Assembly: GCA_027604185.1 (NCBI GenBank)
Contig: JADGKB010000021.1
Coordinates: 1 to 64,000, forward strand
DNA from: Boothiomyces macroporosus
Taxonomy: Eukaryota; Chytridiomycota; Chytridiomycetes; Rhizophydiales; Terramycetaceae
Reading direction: 5' to 3'
DNA length: 64,000 bases
Shown here: piece by piece, positions 1 through 12,786 of the stretch
Numbering within the stretch: the first letter of the stretch is position 1
How the letters are laid out: every line of letters starts with the position of its first letter
The notes under the pieces: generated by a model
Seen by the model: the letters and a program-made list of their open reading frames with translations, nothing else
The model's database searches: none
What the model was told of the DNA's origin: nothing
Made by a program: the position numbers and the translations under genes

Positions 1-517
1 ATGTTCTACAGCTGCGCACTGGTTCAATATGCCGCTGTTCTACAAGGAGTGCCAAAGGATACTCAAACCAACGGGTACTTTGGCAATATGGTCCTATTTG
101 GATCTGGTTTTTCCGAAATATCCCGTACTTACTCAAAGCTATTATGATTATTCAAACAAATTCCTCAAAGATTATTACGCACCTGGTAGAGAGCATTTGG
201 AACATGCATACACTCATCCAGACTATCTGAACTCTCCGTTTGGTGATTTCAGCTATAAAGTTCATCCAAGAGATTCTAATGAATTACTAATGCGGCCAGA
301 TTGGACAATTGAAGAGCTGAGAGGGTAAGTGCCTTTCTAATCAAGATATTTGTTGACATGGTCTCCATACAAGACGTGGAAAGAAAAGCATCCTGATGAG
401 CAAGATCCAGTTGACTGGTTTATTGATTTGGTCTGTGAACAAGTTGGAACCAAAGACCTGAGCACGCAAATCGAAATACATTGGCCAATTGTAATGATTC
501 TCGCTAAAAGTGAATAA
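1..517 (+). CDS. SAM-dependent methyltransferase, 5' partial (TMT1-like)
   Basis: The gene enters from the left edge in the frame that starts at base 2. Exons run from before 2 to 324 and 346-517 (TAA), split by a 21 bp intron. The visible 164 residues are the C-terminal part of a class I methyltransferase of the trans-aconitate methyltransferase/Methyltransf_11 group. The first residues (STAAHWF) match the motif after the catalytic core, followed by an ECxRILKPTGTLAIW strand (post-motif III). After splicing, LLTWSPYKTW matches the conserved C-terminal segment of fungal and animal TMT1-like enzymes. The SAM-binding GxGxG motif lies upstream of the window. Family assignment is good; the substrate cannot be told from this part. 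It is likely cytosolic. Confidence 0.85.
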
Positions 518-577
518 ACTCCTTTCCGCAGTAATTTTGCGACTGGTAAAGCCAGACACTTTGTATTTTTCCATTTA

Positions 578-1624
578 ATGACTAAAAAAATCAACAGCTG
601 GACTGTAGTTGGTTCTGGACCAGCAGGAATAACAGCAATAGGAGTACTGCTTGAAAACAAAGCAAACGATATCTATTGGATCGACCCTGAATTTAAAGTA
701 GGAGATTTGAGCCAGTACCCAAAGATTCCAGGAAACACAATTATTAGTCTGTTGAATGATAGATTCTTTGGCGCTTGCAGTTCATTTGAATATGATAAGT
801 TCAAGAAACCATTTCAAGTACTAGAGTACGACGGTGACAGGTACTGCTATATGCAACCTGTTATTTCAACATTTCAAACAATTACTGACCAGTTCAAGGA
901 TATAGTAGAAACTATAAAGGATACTGTGGTTGAATTACAGTACCAGGACGGCATTTGGAGTATCAAGACCAGTGGTTCAACTCTATATTCTAAAGGAGTG
1001 GTTTTGGCTACTGGATCCGTTCCATCAGTTCCAAAACTGCCATATGAACTGGATTCATCTCTTAGAGAAATCTCTCTCAAAGATTCTCTGGATGCTGACT
1101 ATTTGAAGCAAATACTTGACCCTAAACATTCCAAAGTGGCAGTTTATGGGTCAAGCCATTCAGCAATCCTCGCGCTAGAATATCTTACTTTTCTTGGAAT
1201 TGAAACTGTAAATGTTTACAAGAGTTCCAGTGAAATCTTGTTTGCAGAGAACAGACCAGAGGGCTATGTAAACTGGTTCACAGGGCTTAAAGGCGCTGCA
1301 GCTGAATGGGCGAAAAGGAATATAGTTGAATCTTTACATCCAAAATTAACTAGAGTTTGTTTGGATCAAAGTCAAGACTCGCTTAAAACCTGCACCCATT
1401 ACGTCTATTGCTGTGGATTCGTCCAGAGACCAATCAACGTCGTTGGATATGAATATCCTCTAAAGTATGACCAGAAGGGATTAATCGGGCCAAATCTATA
1501 TGGAGTTGGAATAGGATTTCCGCCAATTGAAATAGATTTGCTGGGAAAGCGGGAAGAAGCAATTGGGTTTGTTTTGTTTCTTGATCACCTGCGTGCAAAT
1601 CTTCCCAAAGATATCAGCCAATAA
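578..1624 (+). CDS. FAD/NAD(P)-binding oxidoreductase
   Basis: Intronless gene of 348 residues, starting 60 bp after the methyltransferase stop. An N-terminal dinucleotide-binding fold carries VVGSGPAG (residues 10-17), the classic GxGxxG FAD motif. LATGSVPSVPKLP near residue 145 is the ATG motif of flavin-dependent pyridine nucleotide oxidoreductases, and VAVYGSSHSAI near residue 188 is the second (NAD(P)H) Rossmann motif. No CxxxxC redox disulfide is visible, so it is not a classical disulfide reductase. It could be a flavin monooxygenase-like or lysine/ornithine-hydroxylase-like member. The substrate is unknown. No signal peptide or membrane segment is seen. I see no clear functional link to its neighbours. 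Confidence 0.75.
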   Translation: MTKKINSWTVVGSGPAGITAIGVLLENKANDIYWIDPEFKVGDLSQYPKIPGNTIISLLNDRFFGACSSFEYDKFKKPFQVLEYDGDRYCYMQPVISTFQTITDQFKDIVETIKDTVVELQYQDGIWSIKTSGSTLYSKGVVLATGSVPSVPKLPYELDSSLREISLKDSLDADYLKQILDPKHSKVAVYGSSHSAILALEYLTFLGIETVNVYKSSSEILFAENRPEGYVNWFTGLKGAAAEWAKRNIVESLHPKLTRVCLDQSQDSLKTCTHYVYCCGFVQRPINVVGYEYPLKYDQKGLIGPNLYGVGIGFPPIEIDLLGKREEAIGFVLFLDHLRANLPKDISQ

Positions 1625-1660
1625 ACAGACATTATCATTTAGTTTTTAACTTTTTTTAAA

Positions 1661-4600
1661 ATGGCATCTCGACCACCCTCGAGACCTGCGTCCAGATTAT
1701 CAATGGGAAAAGAAGTGGAAGTAGAAAAAGGCGAAAATGTCGTCATTTTATCAAATGGATTAACTGGAACTGTAAAATTCAAGGGAACAACGAATTTTGC
1801 TACTGGGAATTGGATTGGCATTGAGCTTGACGAACCAGCAGGAAAAAATGATGGAAGTATAATGGATACGAGATATTTTGAGTGTGCTTCAGGACATGGG
1901 ATATTTGTTCGACCCTCTCAAATTCAAGCTGCGCCAAAGAAAGCAGTTCGTTCAGCTCCTTCGAGTGCGAAAACTCAGAAACCAACTTCACCAGCAAATG
2001 TAAATTATTTTAAATCTAGTCACCTGCAAGCAAATCACTTCCAGCATCTGCCATTACTTTGAAACCTGTAAAAGTATCGTCGTCACCAAGAGTATCAGAA
2101 ACTGGGAGCACAATTAATCGAAGATTGAGCAAAACCAGTTCCTCCCCTGCCACGGTAATTCAAAACTAAATAGAGTCACCAAATGTGCGCTCTCCTGCAC
2201 TGACAAGATCAAGAACTCCAAGTATTCCTGCAAAGCCGGTATCACCTGCAACCACTATACCAAAAGTATTTAAAATTAACACATAGCCTGCGAGTAAAAG
2301 ACTTAGCACTGGTGGGATTCCAACGAGAAAGCTATCAGAGTCCAAGTTGCCTGTAATTTCAGTTTAACTCAAGAAAGGACCAATTTCTTCCAGCAGCGAA
2401 AAGTTGAATGAAATCAGTAATACTGAAAACAAGGAAAATATATTGAAGAAATCATCCAGTAACGATGGGTTCAGCAATCCTCCTACTATTCCAGAAGAAA
2501 AAGTAATCCAGTTGAATTTACCAAATGAAAAGTCCCAATATCTAGAGAAAATTCAAGAGGATGTTCCAGCACCAAAAAATAAGCTCCCTACAAAGTTGAT
2601 TATACCCGAAGAGGAGGAATTCACTGGACTAGGTTTGACAAATCACACCAAGCTGGATAGACAAATGTCCACACCTTTGGTTTTTAATTCTGAAACCAAA
2701 AGTCCAGTTAAGCCTAACCATCCCAACAGTTTAGTTTTACACGATATTGAAACATTAACTTATGTAGAAGGGCCAAACAGCGCTAGTGTATTACAGCGAA
2801 CTACATCGATGAACAGCACCACACGATTGCCTAGTCCGACAAAGAAAAGACCAAGTACAAGTTTCCAAGATGTCAACTATATGGATGAAAGAGGAAGGAC
2901 AGGTGTTCGAGGAGAATTGAATAGAAAGAGCTCTGGATCAACCAGTCCTTCAAAATTACCATTGTCTAGCTCTCCAGTCAGACAAAAAGCGAATATTCCA
3001 CAAGCATTTACTAGTTCGATCGATTTTTCGCATCATGTGCCAATAGTGGAAGCACCAATTTCAGTATTAGATAATGCAGTCCATTCTAGCTCTCGTTCAC
3101 CGATCGAGAAGGAGCATTTTGTTAAATCTCCAACTCAAGACAGTCAAATGTCCGTGAAGGTTGACTTTGAAAGAAATACAGAACTACAAAAACTACAGCA
3201 AAAGTGTGATTATTTACTTTTATCAAATGAAAAACTACAGGCACAAATGAAATCAACGACCAAACAAGAAACAGAGAACATGAGGGCTCAACAGGAATTG
3301 GAAAACATTTTGAATGCAACTGTTGCCAAAAATGACTCATTGATGAAAGCACTGGATGAACTTCAATTAAGATATGAAGAAACGATAGAGAATGAAAAAA
3401 AGTTACATGTTGCGCAACAAAACTTGGAATTAAAACTTTCAGATTCTGCACAAAGGGAAAGACAACTGCTCCAGGAGCATCGCGAACTTAAAATACGACT
3501 AGAAGATTTAATGATTCACGAAAAAGAAAGAGAACAAGAAATCCATGCTATGCAAGAGTTAGTGCAAGATCACTCTGGAAAGGATAGCCTTCAAATGGCT
3601 TTCAACATGCTACAAGTCCAACACGAAGCGATGAAAGTGGAATTGGCAAATAATAGGACCCGATTCGAGCAATCCATTCAAAAGGAAGGTGATTATATAG
3701 CAGAAATCGCAAAGTTAAAGGCAGAACTTGACAAACGGCATGACGAATTAGAAATATCACTTCTGGATAAGTGCATTGCAGAAGAACGGTCAGAAGAGCT
3801 GCACACACAAGTGAATTTATTAAATGAACGAGTTGAAGAGCTTACAATCGAGTTGGACCTTGCAAAAGAAAATATTTCCGCGGTGGGAGAAGAGCCTGGC
3901 AGTTCAAAAAATCATAACCAGCTGTTACTGCAGAATGAGAGATTAGCGCTGGCACTAATCAAGTTACGAGAAATTACCTCTGCTAAAGAAGCTGAGCTTT
4001 TAGAAGAATTAGAATCCTCTAAATCTCAAACGAATTTGTACAGCGAAATGAATGGTAAGTGATTATTTACTAGAAACATATACCAAAATGCAATCGAATT
4101 TAAAAGTAGCAGAAGATAGGATCAAATACCTGAAAGCTCAATTGGATGATACTGATTCGGCAACTGAAGTTGTTCAGGCATTGACGGATAGAAATTTGAA
4201 GTTGGATGAGGCACTTGTAAAGAAAAAGTTGGATTTAATGGAGTTGGAACAATTGAGAACTATAAACAACGAGTTGGAAATGGCCCATGTCGATTTGGAA
4301 CGACATTTATACGAAGAGTGTGGTAATTGTGGATTAAACAGCAGATGTAAAAGAAAAAATCATCCAGGAATTAATTCTTCGATATCAAAAACAAAAAATG
4401 CAACTGTTTGAAGCAAATGCCATTATTGAAAAATTGAAAATAGATGCAAATAACAACGTTAGACCATCTTTGAACAACACTCCTTCTGAAGTTGAACTTG
4501 CCGATATCAAAAGGAAGCTTGGGTTGTCAGAAATTGAATTGCACAAGATGAAAGTCAATTTGGATTTGAAATCTTGTAGTCTAACTCTTGCAGAACACAA

Positions 4601-6590
4601 GTTGAGCGTCTATAAAGGATTCTTGGACAATAACTTCCATAATTTATACGGAAATGCCATAAGTGCAGTTTATGGTCTAAAGAGTATTGCTAGTGACATC
4701 TCGATTGTACAAAGACATCTTCACATGGATAAAAATATGAGTGAATTTGTAGAGTATACTAATGTTCTATATGAAATTATTCAGCTTTCTAGGAAATTGG
4801 TTTGGGCGGTTGAAGGTTGTACCAACGATGAAGAAATTGTTAGGTTTGGCAATTTCAATGGCTCGATTGATACCATTTCAAACAGGTAATTACCCTTAAT
4901 ATTAGCTCAAAATCTTTGATTGTGCAATATTCAGAAGAGGGCAGCTTCCATTTGAAAACCCTTAATGAACTCAGGAGGTAATACAAGTTAATTCAGTGTC
5001 TTGAATCAACTGAGAAGTATCTCGGATAACAGCGGGTTTGATTTCAAAGTGGTGGCAGACAATTTACATTTCAAGAGCAGCCATCTTTCTTTTGAACTGG
5101 AGCAAATCGTCAGCATTATTGACTTGCATCACAATATTATCGCATCCATCAAAAAGAACTGCAGTGATGAAGTAAAACCTGCAATCTTTACATTTACTTT
5201 GAAAGCGGAGCACAGTTTGGAAGATATGAATACCCTTTGCACCAATATACAATCCAGATTAGACCTTTCTTGGAAAACGTCGAAAGTGCTGAAATCGAAT
5301 GCAGTAGATATTGGCAAATTGAGACCAGGATGTGTTGTGACCCTGCAGATCCTATCCAACGTATGTGAAATTTGATTCTAGGTAAAGAAAGCTCTTGGAG
5401 CTGATCAAATGTTGACTGGCGAATCAATCGAAAATATTTTAAAAGAGTCTAGTATAAACTCTTTGTTTGACAAGTTGGAGAGCACCAGGAAAGAGATAAA
5501 GAAGGTTTTGGAAATTGCGCTTGAAAAGGAATCTTTTGAAGATGCTAATGAAGCAAAACTATCGTGGGATAGAACAGCTGAATTATTGAAGGCTGAAAAT
5601 ATTTCTGGAAGGGAGCTTAAAGTCAAGAACGAACAGTTAGAGTCAAAATTGATGGCACAAATGCAGGAAGAAGTGAAGAAAGATGACCTGATAGGACAAT
5701 ATACTGTTAGCATAGAGTTGATGGAAAATAAGCTTAAAGTCCTGGATAAGGTACTTTGAATTTTAAAAGCAGTTAAAATCAGAATGTAAAACACTAGAAA
5801 CGAAGCTGGAAGAAGTAAGCAAGAGTGAGGCATTGTTCAAAGAGGCTATGCAAGCTCTTCACGAAGATTTTACTCTCAGTGAAGCTGAAAACGAGAAACT
5901 GCGAGAACACTGCAGAAAACTGGAAAGTCGAATGGCGATCGGCTCTCCTATAAGAAAAGCTGTAAATAGCGATCAAAGTATGGTCATACAATCATCTTCG
6001 GTTGGTAATCCGGAATACTATGCTGATCAGGTATTCATTACTAATTGTAGATGGAAATACAAAGAACATGCATCCGGTTTTTAATGATGGAGAATGCTAG
6101 ATTGAAAGGATTAGAATATTCTTCAATTGCTCTTGACTTGTTCCATCCTTCTGATCCTCTCACAAAAAGAGCTCAAAGGGAGGAGGGTAGAAACTCATCG
6201 AAAGACGAAAAAATGCAAAACATGTTGGATTTGAATAGACTGGCGAGAAAGCTTACGACTGAGGCGTATTTGTTTGGTGCAGGATCCACTGTGGTTGACC
6301 TTAGCGGTACAGTAAAGAAAACAAATGGGTGGAAGCCTCAAATTTTAAATCCGCAGTTCCAATGGCTTTCAAAAAAGAAACAACTAGAAGAAATGTTTGA
6401 AAATATACAGCAAATTTCAGACGCAGTTCAGAATTTCCGTCATTCATCAGTATTACAAAATCCACTCTCACGTAAACTCTTGGCACTTGGCGTGGTTGAA
6501 ATACCATCAAAGCTACGAAAATCAAAGTCGATCGTTAAAGTTAGCAGCAGATCGCAGTTCCAAACAATCCACTCATTGTTAGCAAAGTAG
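1661..6590 (+). CDS. DCTN1: Dynactin large subunit p150Glued
   Basis: Twelve exons: 1661-1999, 2020-2154, 2176-2265, 2287-2352, 2374-4054, 4074-4322, 4342-4885, 4906-4977, 4997-5360, 5382-5750, 5770-6030, 6051-6590. All eleven introns are 19-21 bp. The product is about 1569 residues. An N-terminal CAP-Gly domain (about residues 24-90) has GKNDGS and GHGIFVRP, the microtubule and EB1 binding face. A Ser/Pro/Lys-rich basic stretch follows, then long coiled coil. The central dynactin domain has LAEHKLSVYKGFLDNNF, aligning with the p150 region that follows the first coiled coil. A C-terminal coil ends in an LTTEAYLFGAGS segment. In the family it links dynein to microtubules and to the Arp1 filament. 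Exon joins were chosen where both frame and family similarity continue. Confidence 0.9.
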
Positions 6591-6624
6591 TGTACTTTAA
6601 ATGAAATACAATTGATGATTTTTA

Positions 6625-9600
6625 CTAGAAAACATTTATAAGATGAGAGGTAGTAGGAATTTGAGTAAAGCTACCTCCTACTCTTTCCAGCTTGCTTGAA
6701 ACACCAGCATCGATTACCGACTTTGGGAAAGACAGCTTTGTTTTCAACTTCCATTGACTTACGTTATAAACTCCTGGCTGTACAAATATAGCTTTCAGTC
6801 TCAATTCAACAAGTTCACCTGGTCCAAGTTCTCCGGTGAATTTTGTGTTTCCAATCCACGCGAAAGGAACGATGTTTTCAACAGCATTTAAACTTTGTCA
6901 AATAGTATATACCTTTTGGTGGTGGCTTCGAAATCGTAAGATGCATAGTGCATGATTGATGTATTCCCAAGAATCACCTTAATGTCTGCTACTCCACCAC
7001 TATTATTAGTGAATTCAAACCTAGAATTTAAATCTAAAGAATTATCCCCTTGGAAGAGAATTCGCACAGGCGAGTTTTCTCCAGCTCGAGATTTCAAGAG
7101 ACTGCTTATCAGCTCTTTTCTTTCCCTAAATGTCCGTTCGAATAGAGCTCTGCCAGCAAGAGTCTTGGAATCAAGACCAGAGAACCAACCGATAATGGGA
7201 AGTGGTTGCTCCAAGCTAAGATTAAAACCATTAATGGACAAATGGCCTTGAATAGAAGTGTCATGATTGCTATACAATATTAAGATATCCAGATCACTGA
7301 GCCAATATTTTGTAAACAGTTCTTTGATTTGGGTTTTAGTCAAAACTGGATAGTGCTGGCTTATTGAAGACAACCGAGAATTATTTTTGGAGACTCTGAC
7401 AAAGTACCGGAATATAGGTGATTTGGTGTCTATAATCGGTCGATTGTCGGCAATACTAGTGGCTAGCAAGGATATCTCTGGGGGATTAAATGGCTTTGGA
7501 TCTTCAAATAGAATCATGCGCTCCAGAGCAAATGTAGTAATGAATTCCGGAGAAGACGCAAGCTCCTCAATGGAAACTAGTTTCTTTCTGGTCAATTTTA
7601 AATAGATGTGCTTGTTTTCATTTGGTGCGAATTTAGAACTTATTTCATCATTCCTAATTTAATACAAATATTACGAGGAAAGCTTGGAAATTATCCACGA
7701 TGGGCTTAGAGACGTAATTTGGTTCAAGAACAAATCATCCAGTGAGAGAACATTTGTAACGTCAATTCCTAATACAAATTCGTTGACGTTAATGGGAGAG
7801 AGTTTGGTGAAAATATTCACTCTTAGCGAAGACTGGACATCAATCGCCTGGGTGACTTTTAAAAATCGATGGGTTCCATTGTCTTTGTCGTCCTACAGTT
7901 AAATATACATACGGTAGCTTGATATACAAACAAGAATCGAAAGTTGTGTTTACCAATATGGTCTGCGCGAATCCATATAGGTATTAACGTAGTAGATTGT
8001 GCTTCTAGTCTTCCGAACGGAGAAGAGCCATCGCTTTCATTTGAAGGGAGTTTAATTGTCACTACTGTCTCGTCAGTTATAATATTCCCCACGTTAATTT
8101 CATCTTGATCGACATCAAATGCAGAGTCTTTTGGGTACACTGTCGTTAGGTGAAATTACCATAAGGGGTATCAATCGGTGAAGTAGAATCGCCAAAGTAG
8201 CAAAAAGAAGGATGGCTCATTTTTACAAATAATCCTTCCATTCCTTTTGAGCCCTTATTGTTCAATTCTAAAATCGTCTGGCAAACTTGTCCAGCCAACA
8301 TTTCCGAAGGGAAATTATGAAAGCTCGCTTCCAATACTGGCATAGGAGCGGTTATATTCAAAATGAGATCTTGATGAATAGAATTCGCACCCAGTGATTT
8401 CTTATCAAACCGTCTGAATGAGGGAATAATTCCACAAAGCAAAAACCTTACCCCAATAATTTTGATTTTTCCTTCCACTTTTGGGTATACTTTGAGATGC
8501 ACCAATCTTTTGTCGTTTGAATCTAATGCCAAATCAGGTAAAACTTCAATGTCAAATTTTTCAAAGACAGCTTTTGTTGAGGGCTCAGGGGATGCTAAAA
8601 TGTGCAAAGATGGCGGTGCTTCAGAGTCTTCGTAGCTACATTCAAGGAATACATTATTGATTGGAATTGGAACTTGTAGTGGGTTCGACCACAAAAACGT
8701 TATGTGTACGGGTTCTACATTAAGAAAAAATACCACCAACAGCGCATTCTAATTGAATTTCAGACTTATTTTCTGCCTTCTTTTTTGTGATTTTGAATTT
8801 TGGTGCATACTTTGACTCGGTTTCAACCAAATGGTCGATCAGCTCTCTCTCCATATCCGCCCAGATTTCACTTCTATCGGATAATTCCAACGTTTTTCTT
8901 CTAGAGATGCTGGTTGGATCTTTACTTGAAATTTGAATAGATTGGTCATGTAATGTTGGTAGAGGAAGTAGAGACATTTTTTGTTCTAAAGTGGGCATAT
9001 CTACATTGATTGAATATTGCTGATATAGATACAGGAATTCAGACAAATACGCTCGTTGGATTGAAGAAGATTGGCGAGATTTGTTTAACAATTTTGTGAA
9101 ATAATCAATGGCAGAATGATATTCGCCATTATCAATTGCTGCTTTCCCTATAGTAAAATTAATATGGTCAGAAATCAAACTCCATCCCAAATCGCCGTAG
9201 ATATCCAAGGAAGTCATATAATTTCTCAATGCATGATCCTTCTAGGATTAAAAAATAGTCACCAAACCACATTTGCTATACCTATGTGCAGCTAAAAATA
9301 TATGAAAGGCATACTTCCTCGGCATAGGTGGGTAGCTACGCAAAAACATTATTGCCGATTGCTCCAGGAAGAGTGCGCACTTTAAATCAGAGTCCTATTA
9401 TTATTTGATACTTTACATCTTTGGCCATTCGAATAAAACTGAGTGCACAATCTCGGTACATTTCATGTTCCTTTAACAACTCGGTAATCCAAAGAGTAGA
9501 TCTAACTCCATAAATCGGAACTTTAACATCATTGTACGACTGTACTGCAACCTCATGGAGGTTTTCCAAGGCAGCCTTTGAAGATTCATTTAATATAGTA

Positions 9601-10927
9601 CCACAAACTGCCAGCATTTCATGAATCCCAGCGAAAAACTTGTAGTACTTTTCACTGGTTGAAAAGTCTTTCTTTGCGGTTTCATAAATGCTTTGCGCAT
9701 ACTTTACATCCCGGACCATAAAAGCATAATCTCCAAGCTTTCGCATAATCATCTCTGGTGAGTTGTATGGGAATGCAACAATTTTTGTTTCAGGATCGAT
9801 AAATGAACTAGATTGTGAAGAACTAGATTTGGAGCTTCCAAAGTATTTCAATCCAACTTTGAACAATCTTCCTGATATTCCTCTTCGTGCACTAGCAACA
9901 TCTCTCTCCCAATCTTTCATTTGTTGGGAAATGTACTGGAATACATTGGTTGCAAGGAAGTCTGTTGTAAAGTTTTCGATAGCTGTAAAATCCTGTTGCG
10001 ATAAGCAATTTCCTCTTAGCTGGCCTGAAAAGCTGTTTCTTGACTTGAATTGAAAGACCTCTTCCTGCTGCACATTAATCAGACTGACAGTTTTCAGCTT
10101 TCGAATAGGATAATTTTCAGAAAGGGACGGGCTCCAGATATCCGGGACAATTGATTTTTCTGCATTAGTGCTATTATTGATGGACAGTATGTGAGTTGGA
10201 TATTTTTGCTTGATAGTGGAATAGATGGATTGGCTGTTGTTAAGGTTTCTTTACTCCAAGTTTACAGAATCTTCAGGATCATGGATAATCAAGCACATTT
10301 TGACCACATTCGGGTCCATGTAGCCCTTTTTGAAAATCTTTGGCAGGTTGGACTCTGATGTGAGGGATTTAATTGTTTGCATTGGGTCAGGATCCGCGCT
10401 GGACAGCACTATAAGGCCTACATTAAATACGCTTACAAGCTGCGGGATGATTAAAGGTTTCATGTTCTGAAGATCCAATATATTTCGACACTATTGTTCT
10501 GTATTGGTGATACCAGGGTGTCAAATATTCAAAGGAAGCTATTTCAGACGACCAAATACCTTCCTCTCTATACTTTTCTACTTCGTTCTTGGTTTTTAAC
10601 GCTGGTAACTCTCGATCTACTTGCTTGTATTCTGATATATGGTTGAGCAGGACTTCGCTGAGCTTGTTAAAGTCTGGTGCATCCAAATCATTCCAATCTG
10701 CAAAGCGGATATATGCAGGATCCAAAGTGATTTTATTGCCGTGCACATCTTGGGTTGTAACTAATATAAATTTCAAAAGTACTCTTGTTGATGCGTAATC
10801 CAAATGGCCGAAAGAACTCGACTATGTCCGGTATTTGGTTCTTTTCCGCAATCTTCTTTACTCTTGGGCATGCCAATATTCCTACCAATGGAGCGGTCGC
10901 TTGAAGGATGAAATCGCGCCCTTCCAT
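6625..10927 (-). CDS. TRAPPC8: TRAPPC8/Trs85, TRAPPIII subunit
   Basis: Eleven exons on the minus strand: 10783-10927, 10437-10760, 10255-10417, 9417-10233, 9263-9394, 8734-9241, 8160-8714, 7913-8139, 7675-7892, 6913-7653, 6625-6892 (stop TAG). Introns are 19-22 bp and the protein is about 1365 residues, close to animal TRAPPC8 (about 1400). Diagnostic segments: an N-terminal VEFFRPFG, EHETFNHPAACLIVLSS, YSTIKQKYPTHILSIN, LKCALFLEQSA followed by PPMPRKYAFHIFLAAHR, and GWSLISDHINFTIGK. The last third is beta-rich and ends with PGVYNVSQWKL, typical of the C-terminal immunoglobulin-like modules. Trs85/TRAPPC8 specifies TRAPPIII, the Ypt1/Rab1 GEF used in autophagy and ER-Golgi traffic. The start codon is only 25 bp from the divergent epsin start. 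Confidence 0.9.
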
Positions 10928-10952
10928 TTTGTTTGAACTTTTCCAAATCCAA

Positions 10953-12557
10953 ATGGCAAACTTTAGCGACTATTTCGACATGGCCAAGGTCAATTCGATG
11001 GTGAATAAAGTAAAGAATGTAGTAATGCAATACTCTGAATGGGAAGGGAAGGTTAGAGAAGCTACCAATAACGATCCATGGGGGTAATTGCTTTTCTGAC
11101 GTAGCACGGCTTCCACCCAACAAATGGAGATTGCCAATGGTAAATTAGATCCTCAATTTAGCTACGTCTCACTAGTAATTTGTGAATAACGCAGTATGCA
11201 TTTCCAGGAAATTATGAGTACAATTTACAAAAGGTTGCAGGAGCCACCCAGCTCGACTTGGAGACAGACTTATAAAGGATTGCAATTATTGGAGTTTCTA
11301 ATCAAGAATGGTTCTGAGCAAGTGATTGATAACGCGAGAAATCACATCTATGAAATTAAAGCATGTGAAAACTACCACTATGTGGATGATAAAAAGAAAG
11401 ATCAGGGAATCAATAGTAACTATGTTTAATCCAAGTACGCCATAGGGCAAAGGAAATTGTAGATTTATTGGGAAATGACAATAAAATTCGCGAAGAGCGA
11501 CAAAAGGCGAAAGGTTATTCTGGCTGACATTAGAAAATCGCAACAAGTATAAAGGAGTTTCTTCTTATGAAATGAAATCAGGCGGTGGATTTGGAAGCGA
11601 TTCTTATTCAAGTGACCAAAGAGGATTTGGAAGTGATTCATATTCAAGTGATAATTACCGGTCTGGTAGCATTCATTAATATTTAGGTGGATTCCGCGAC
11701 TCTGTTAGTAGATACGATGGACAATCAAATCGATATGATACCGGTATAAGTCGAATCTAATTATAGAAGTAAAAAGTTCTGCCAAAATTGAAAAGGTTGC
11801 ACCAATCGAGAAAAAGCCTGATCCAAAACCAGCAGTAAAGGACTTGTTGGACATGGGTGCAGATAATGATTGGTCTGATTTTAATGCTGCTCCTGTTACC
11901 ACAAAGCAAAATGATTTTGCAAACTTTCAATCACCTACTACTAAGCAATCCGATTTTGAATTTACAGAGTTTGTTAGTGCTTCTCAACCAGCTCCAGTCT
12001 CAAATTCTGGATTTGCAAACTTTGGCGCTGTTTCACCAGCCAAAGTATCACCTTCGGGTAATGTCACTTTCAATACCAATGCCCAAGCATTTGGGAATTT
12101 TGCCGACTCTAACTTGGGAATGAAAAATAATCAAACTCTTGGAAATAATTCTCAAGGATTCGCAAACTTCTCACAACCTCCTACCGCCACAAATTTTGCA
12201 AACTTTAGTGCTGCTCCTCAACCAGCAACAAACCAAGGATTTGCCAACTTTAATGCAGCACCTACTGCCAATAATCAAGCATTTGCAAACTTTACCACTC
12301 AAAATAACCAGCAGTTTGGGGCATTTCCTTCTCCTGTAAAATCTAGTGGTTTTGGAGACTTTTCAAATTCTCAAAATGCTCCTAAAACAGAATTTGGTAA
12401 TTTTGCTCAAGCTTCAGCTCCTGCTCCAACAGCCAACGATCCGATTGCAAAGCTGGTATCCTTGGACGCATTTTCACTGGTTTCCAATGGAAAAAAAGAT
12501 ACTGGAACTGGCCCTAGTTTGAACTCCTTGGGCACTCCAAATAAACCTGGATTTTAA
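10953..12557 (+). CDS. ENTH-domain clathrin adaptor (epsinR/Ent3-like)
   Basis: Eight exons: 10953-11083, 11105-11139, 11162-11174 (13 bp), 11195-11415, 11436-11513, 11534-11665, 11687-11743, 11767-12557. Introns are 20-23 bp and the protein is about 485 residues. Residues 1-150 form an ENTH domain: VREATNNDPWG, then LLEFLIKNGSEQVIDNAR, HIYEIKACENYHYVDD and the closing KDQGIN-RHRAKEIVDLL. ACENYHYVD and KDQGIN resemble epsinR/CLINT1 and yeast Ent3 more than endocytic epsins, so I infer a TGN/endosome role. A Gly/Ser/Tyr-rich stretch follows, then NDWSDF and many F-A-N-F repeats that look like short linear motifs for adaptor ears or clathrin. It ends NKPGF. No ubiquitin-interacting motif is obvious. 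Confidence 0.85.
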
Positions 12558-12786
12558 TGTACCAGTTCATTGTTCTTTGAATGTATACATGCCAATTAAT
12601 GGATTATTTTTAACTCATCGATTATTTTCCGCTAGTAACACTTGGAAACACTTTTGGTAGTCTGCCTACTACTTGCGCACTTTATAATTATTAATTTCTT
12701 CTCTCATTCAACAGATTCTGTTTGGTGGTCATACTTTTGGTCTGGACGTCTGATTAAAAGAATATATTAATAAAATTATTTAGTAT

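Noticed and set aside
6757..6762. GTAAGT on the minus strand inside TRAPPC8 exon 11
   Set aside because: Using it would delete the conserved GVYNVSQWKL segment; the frame is open without splicing.
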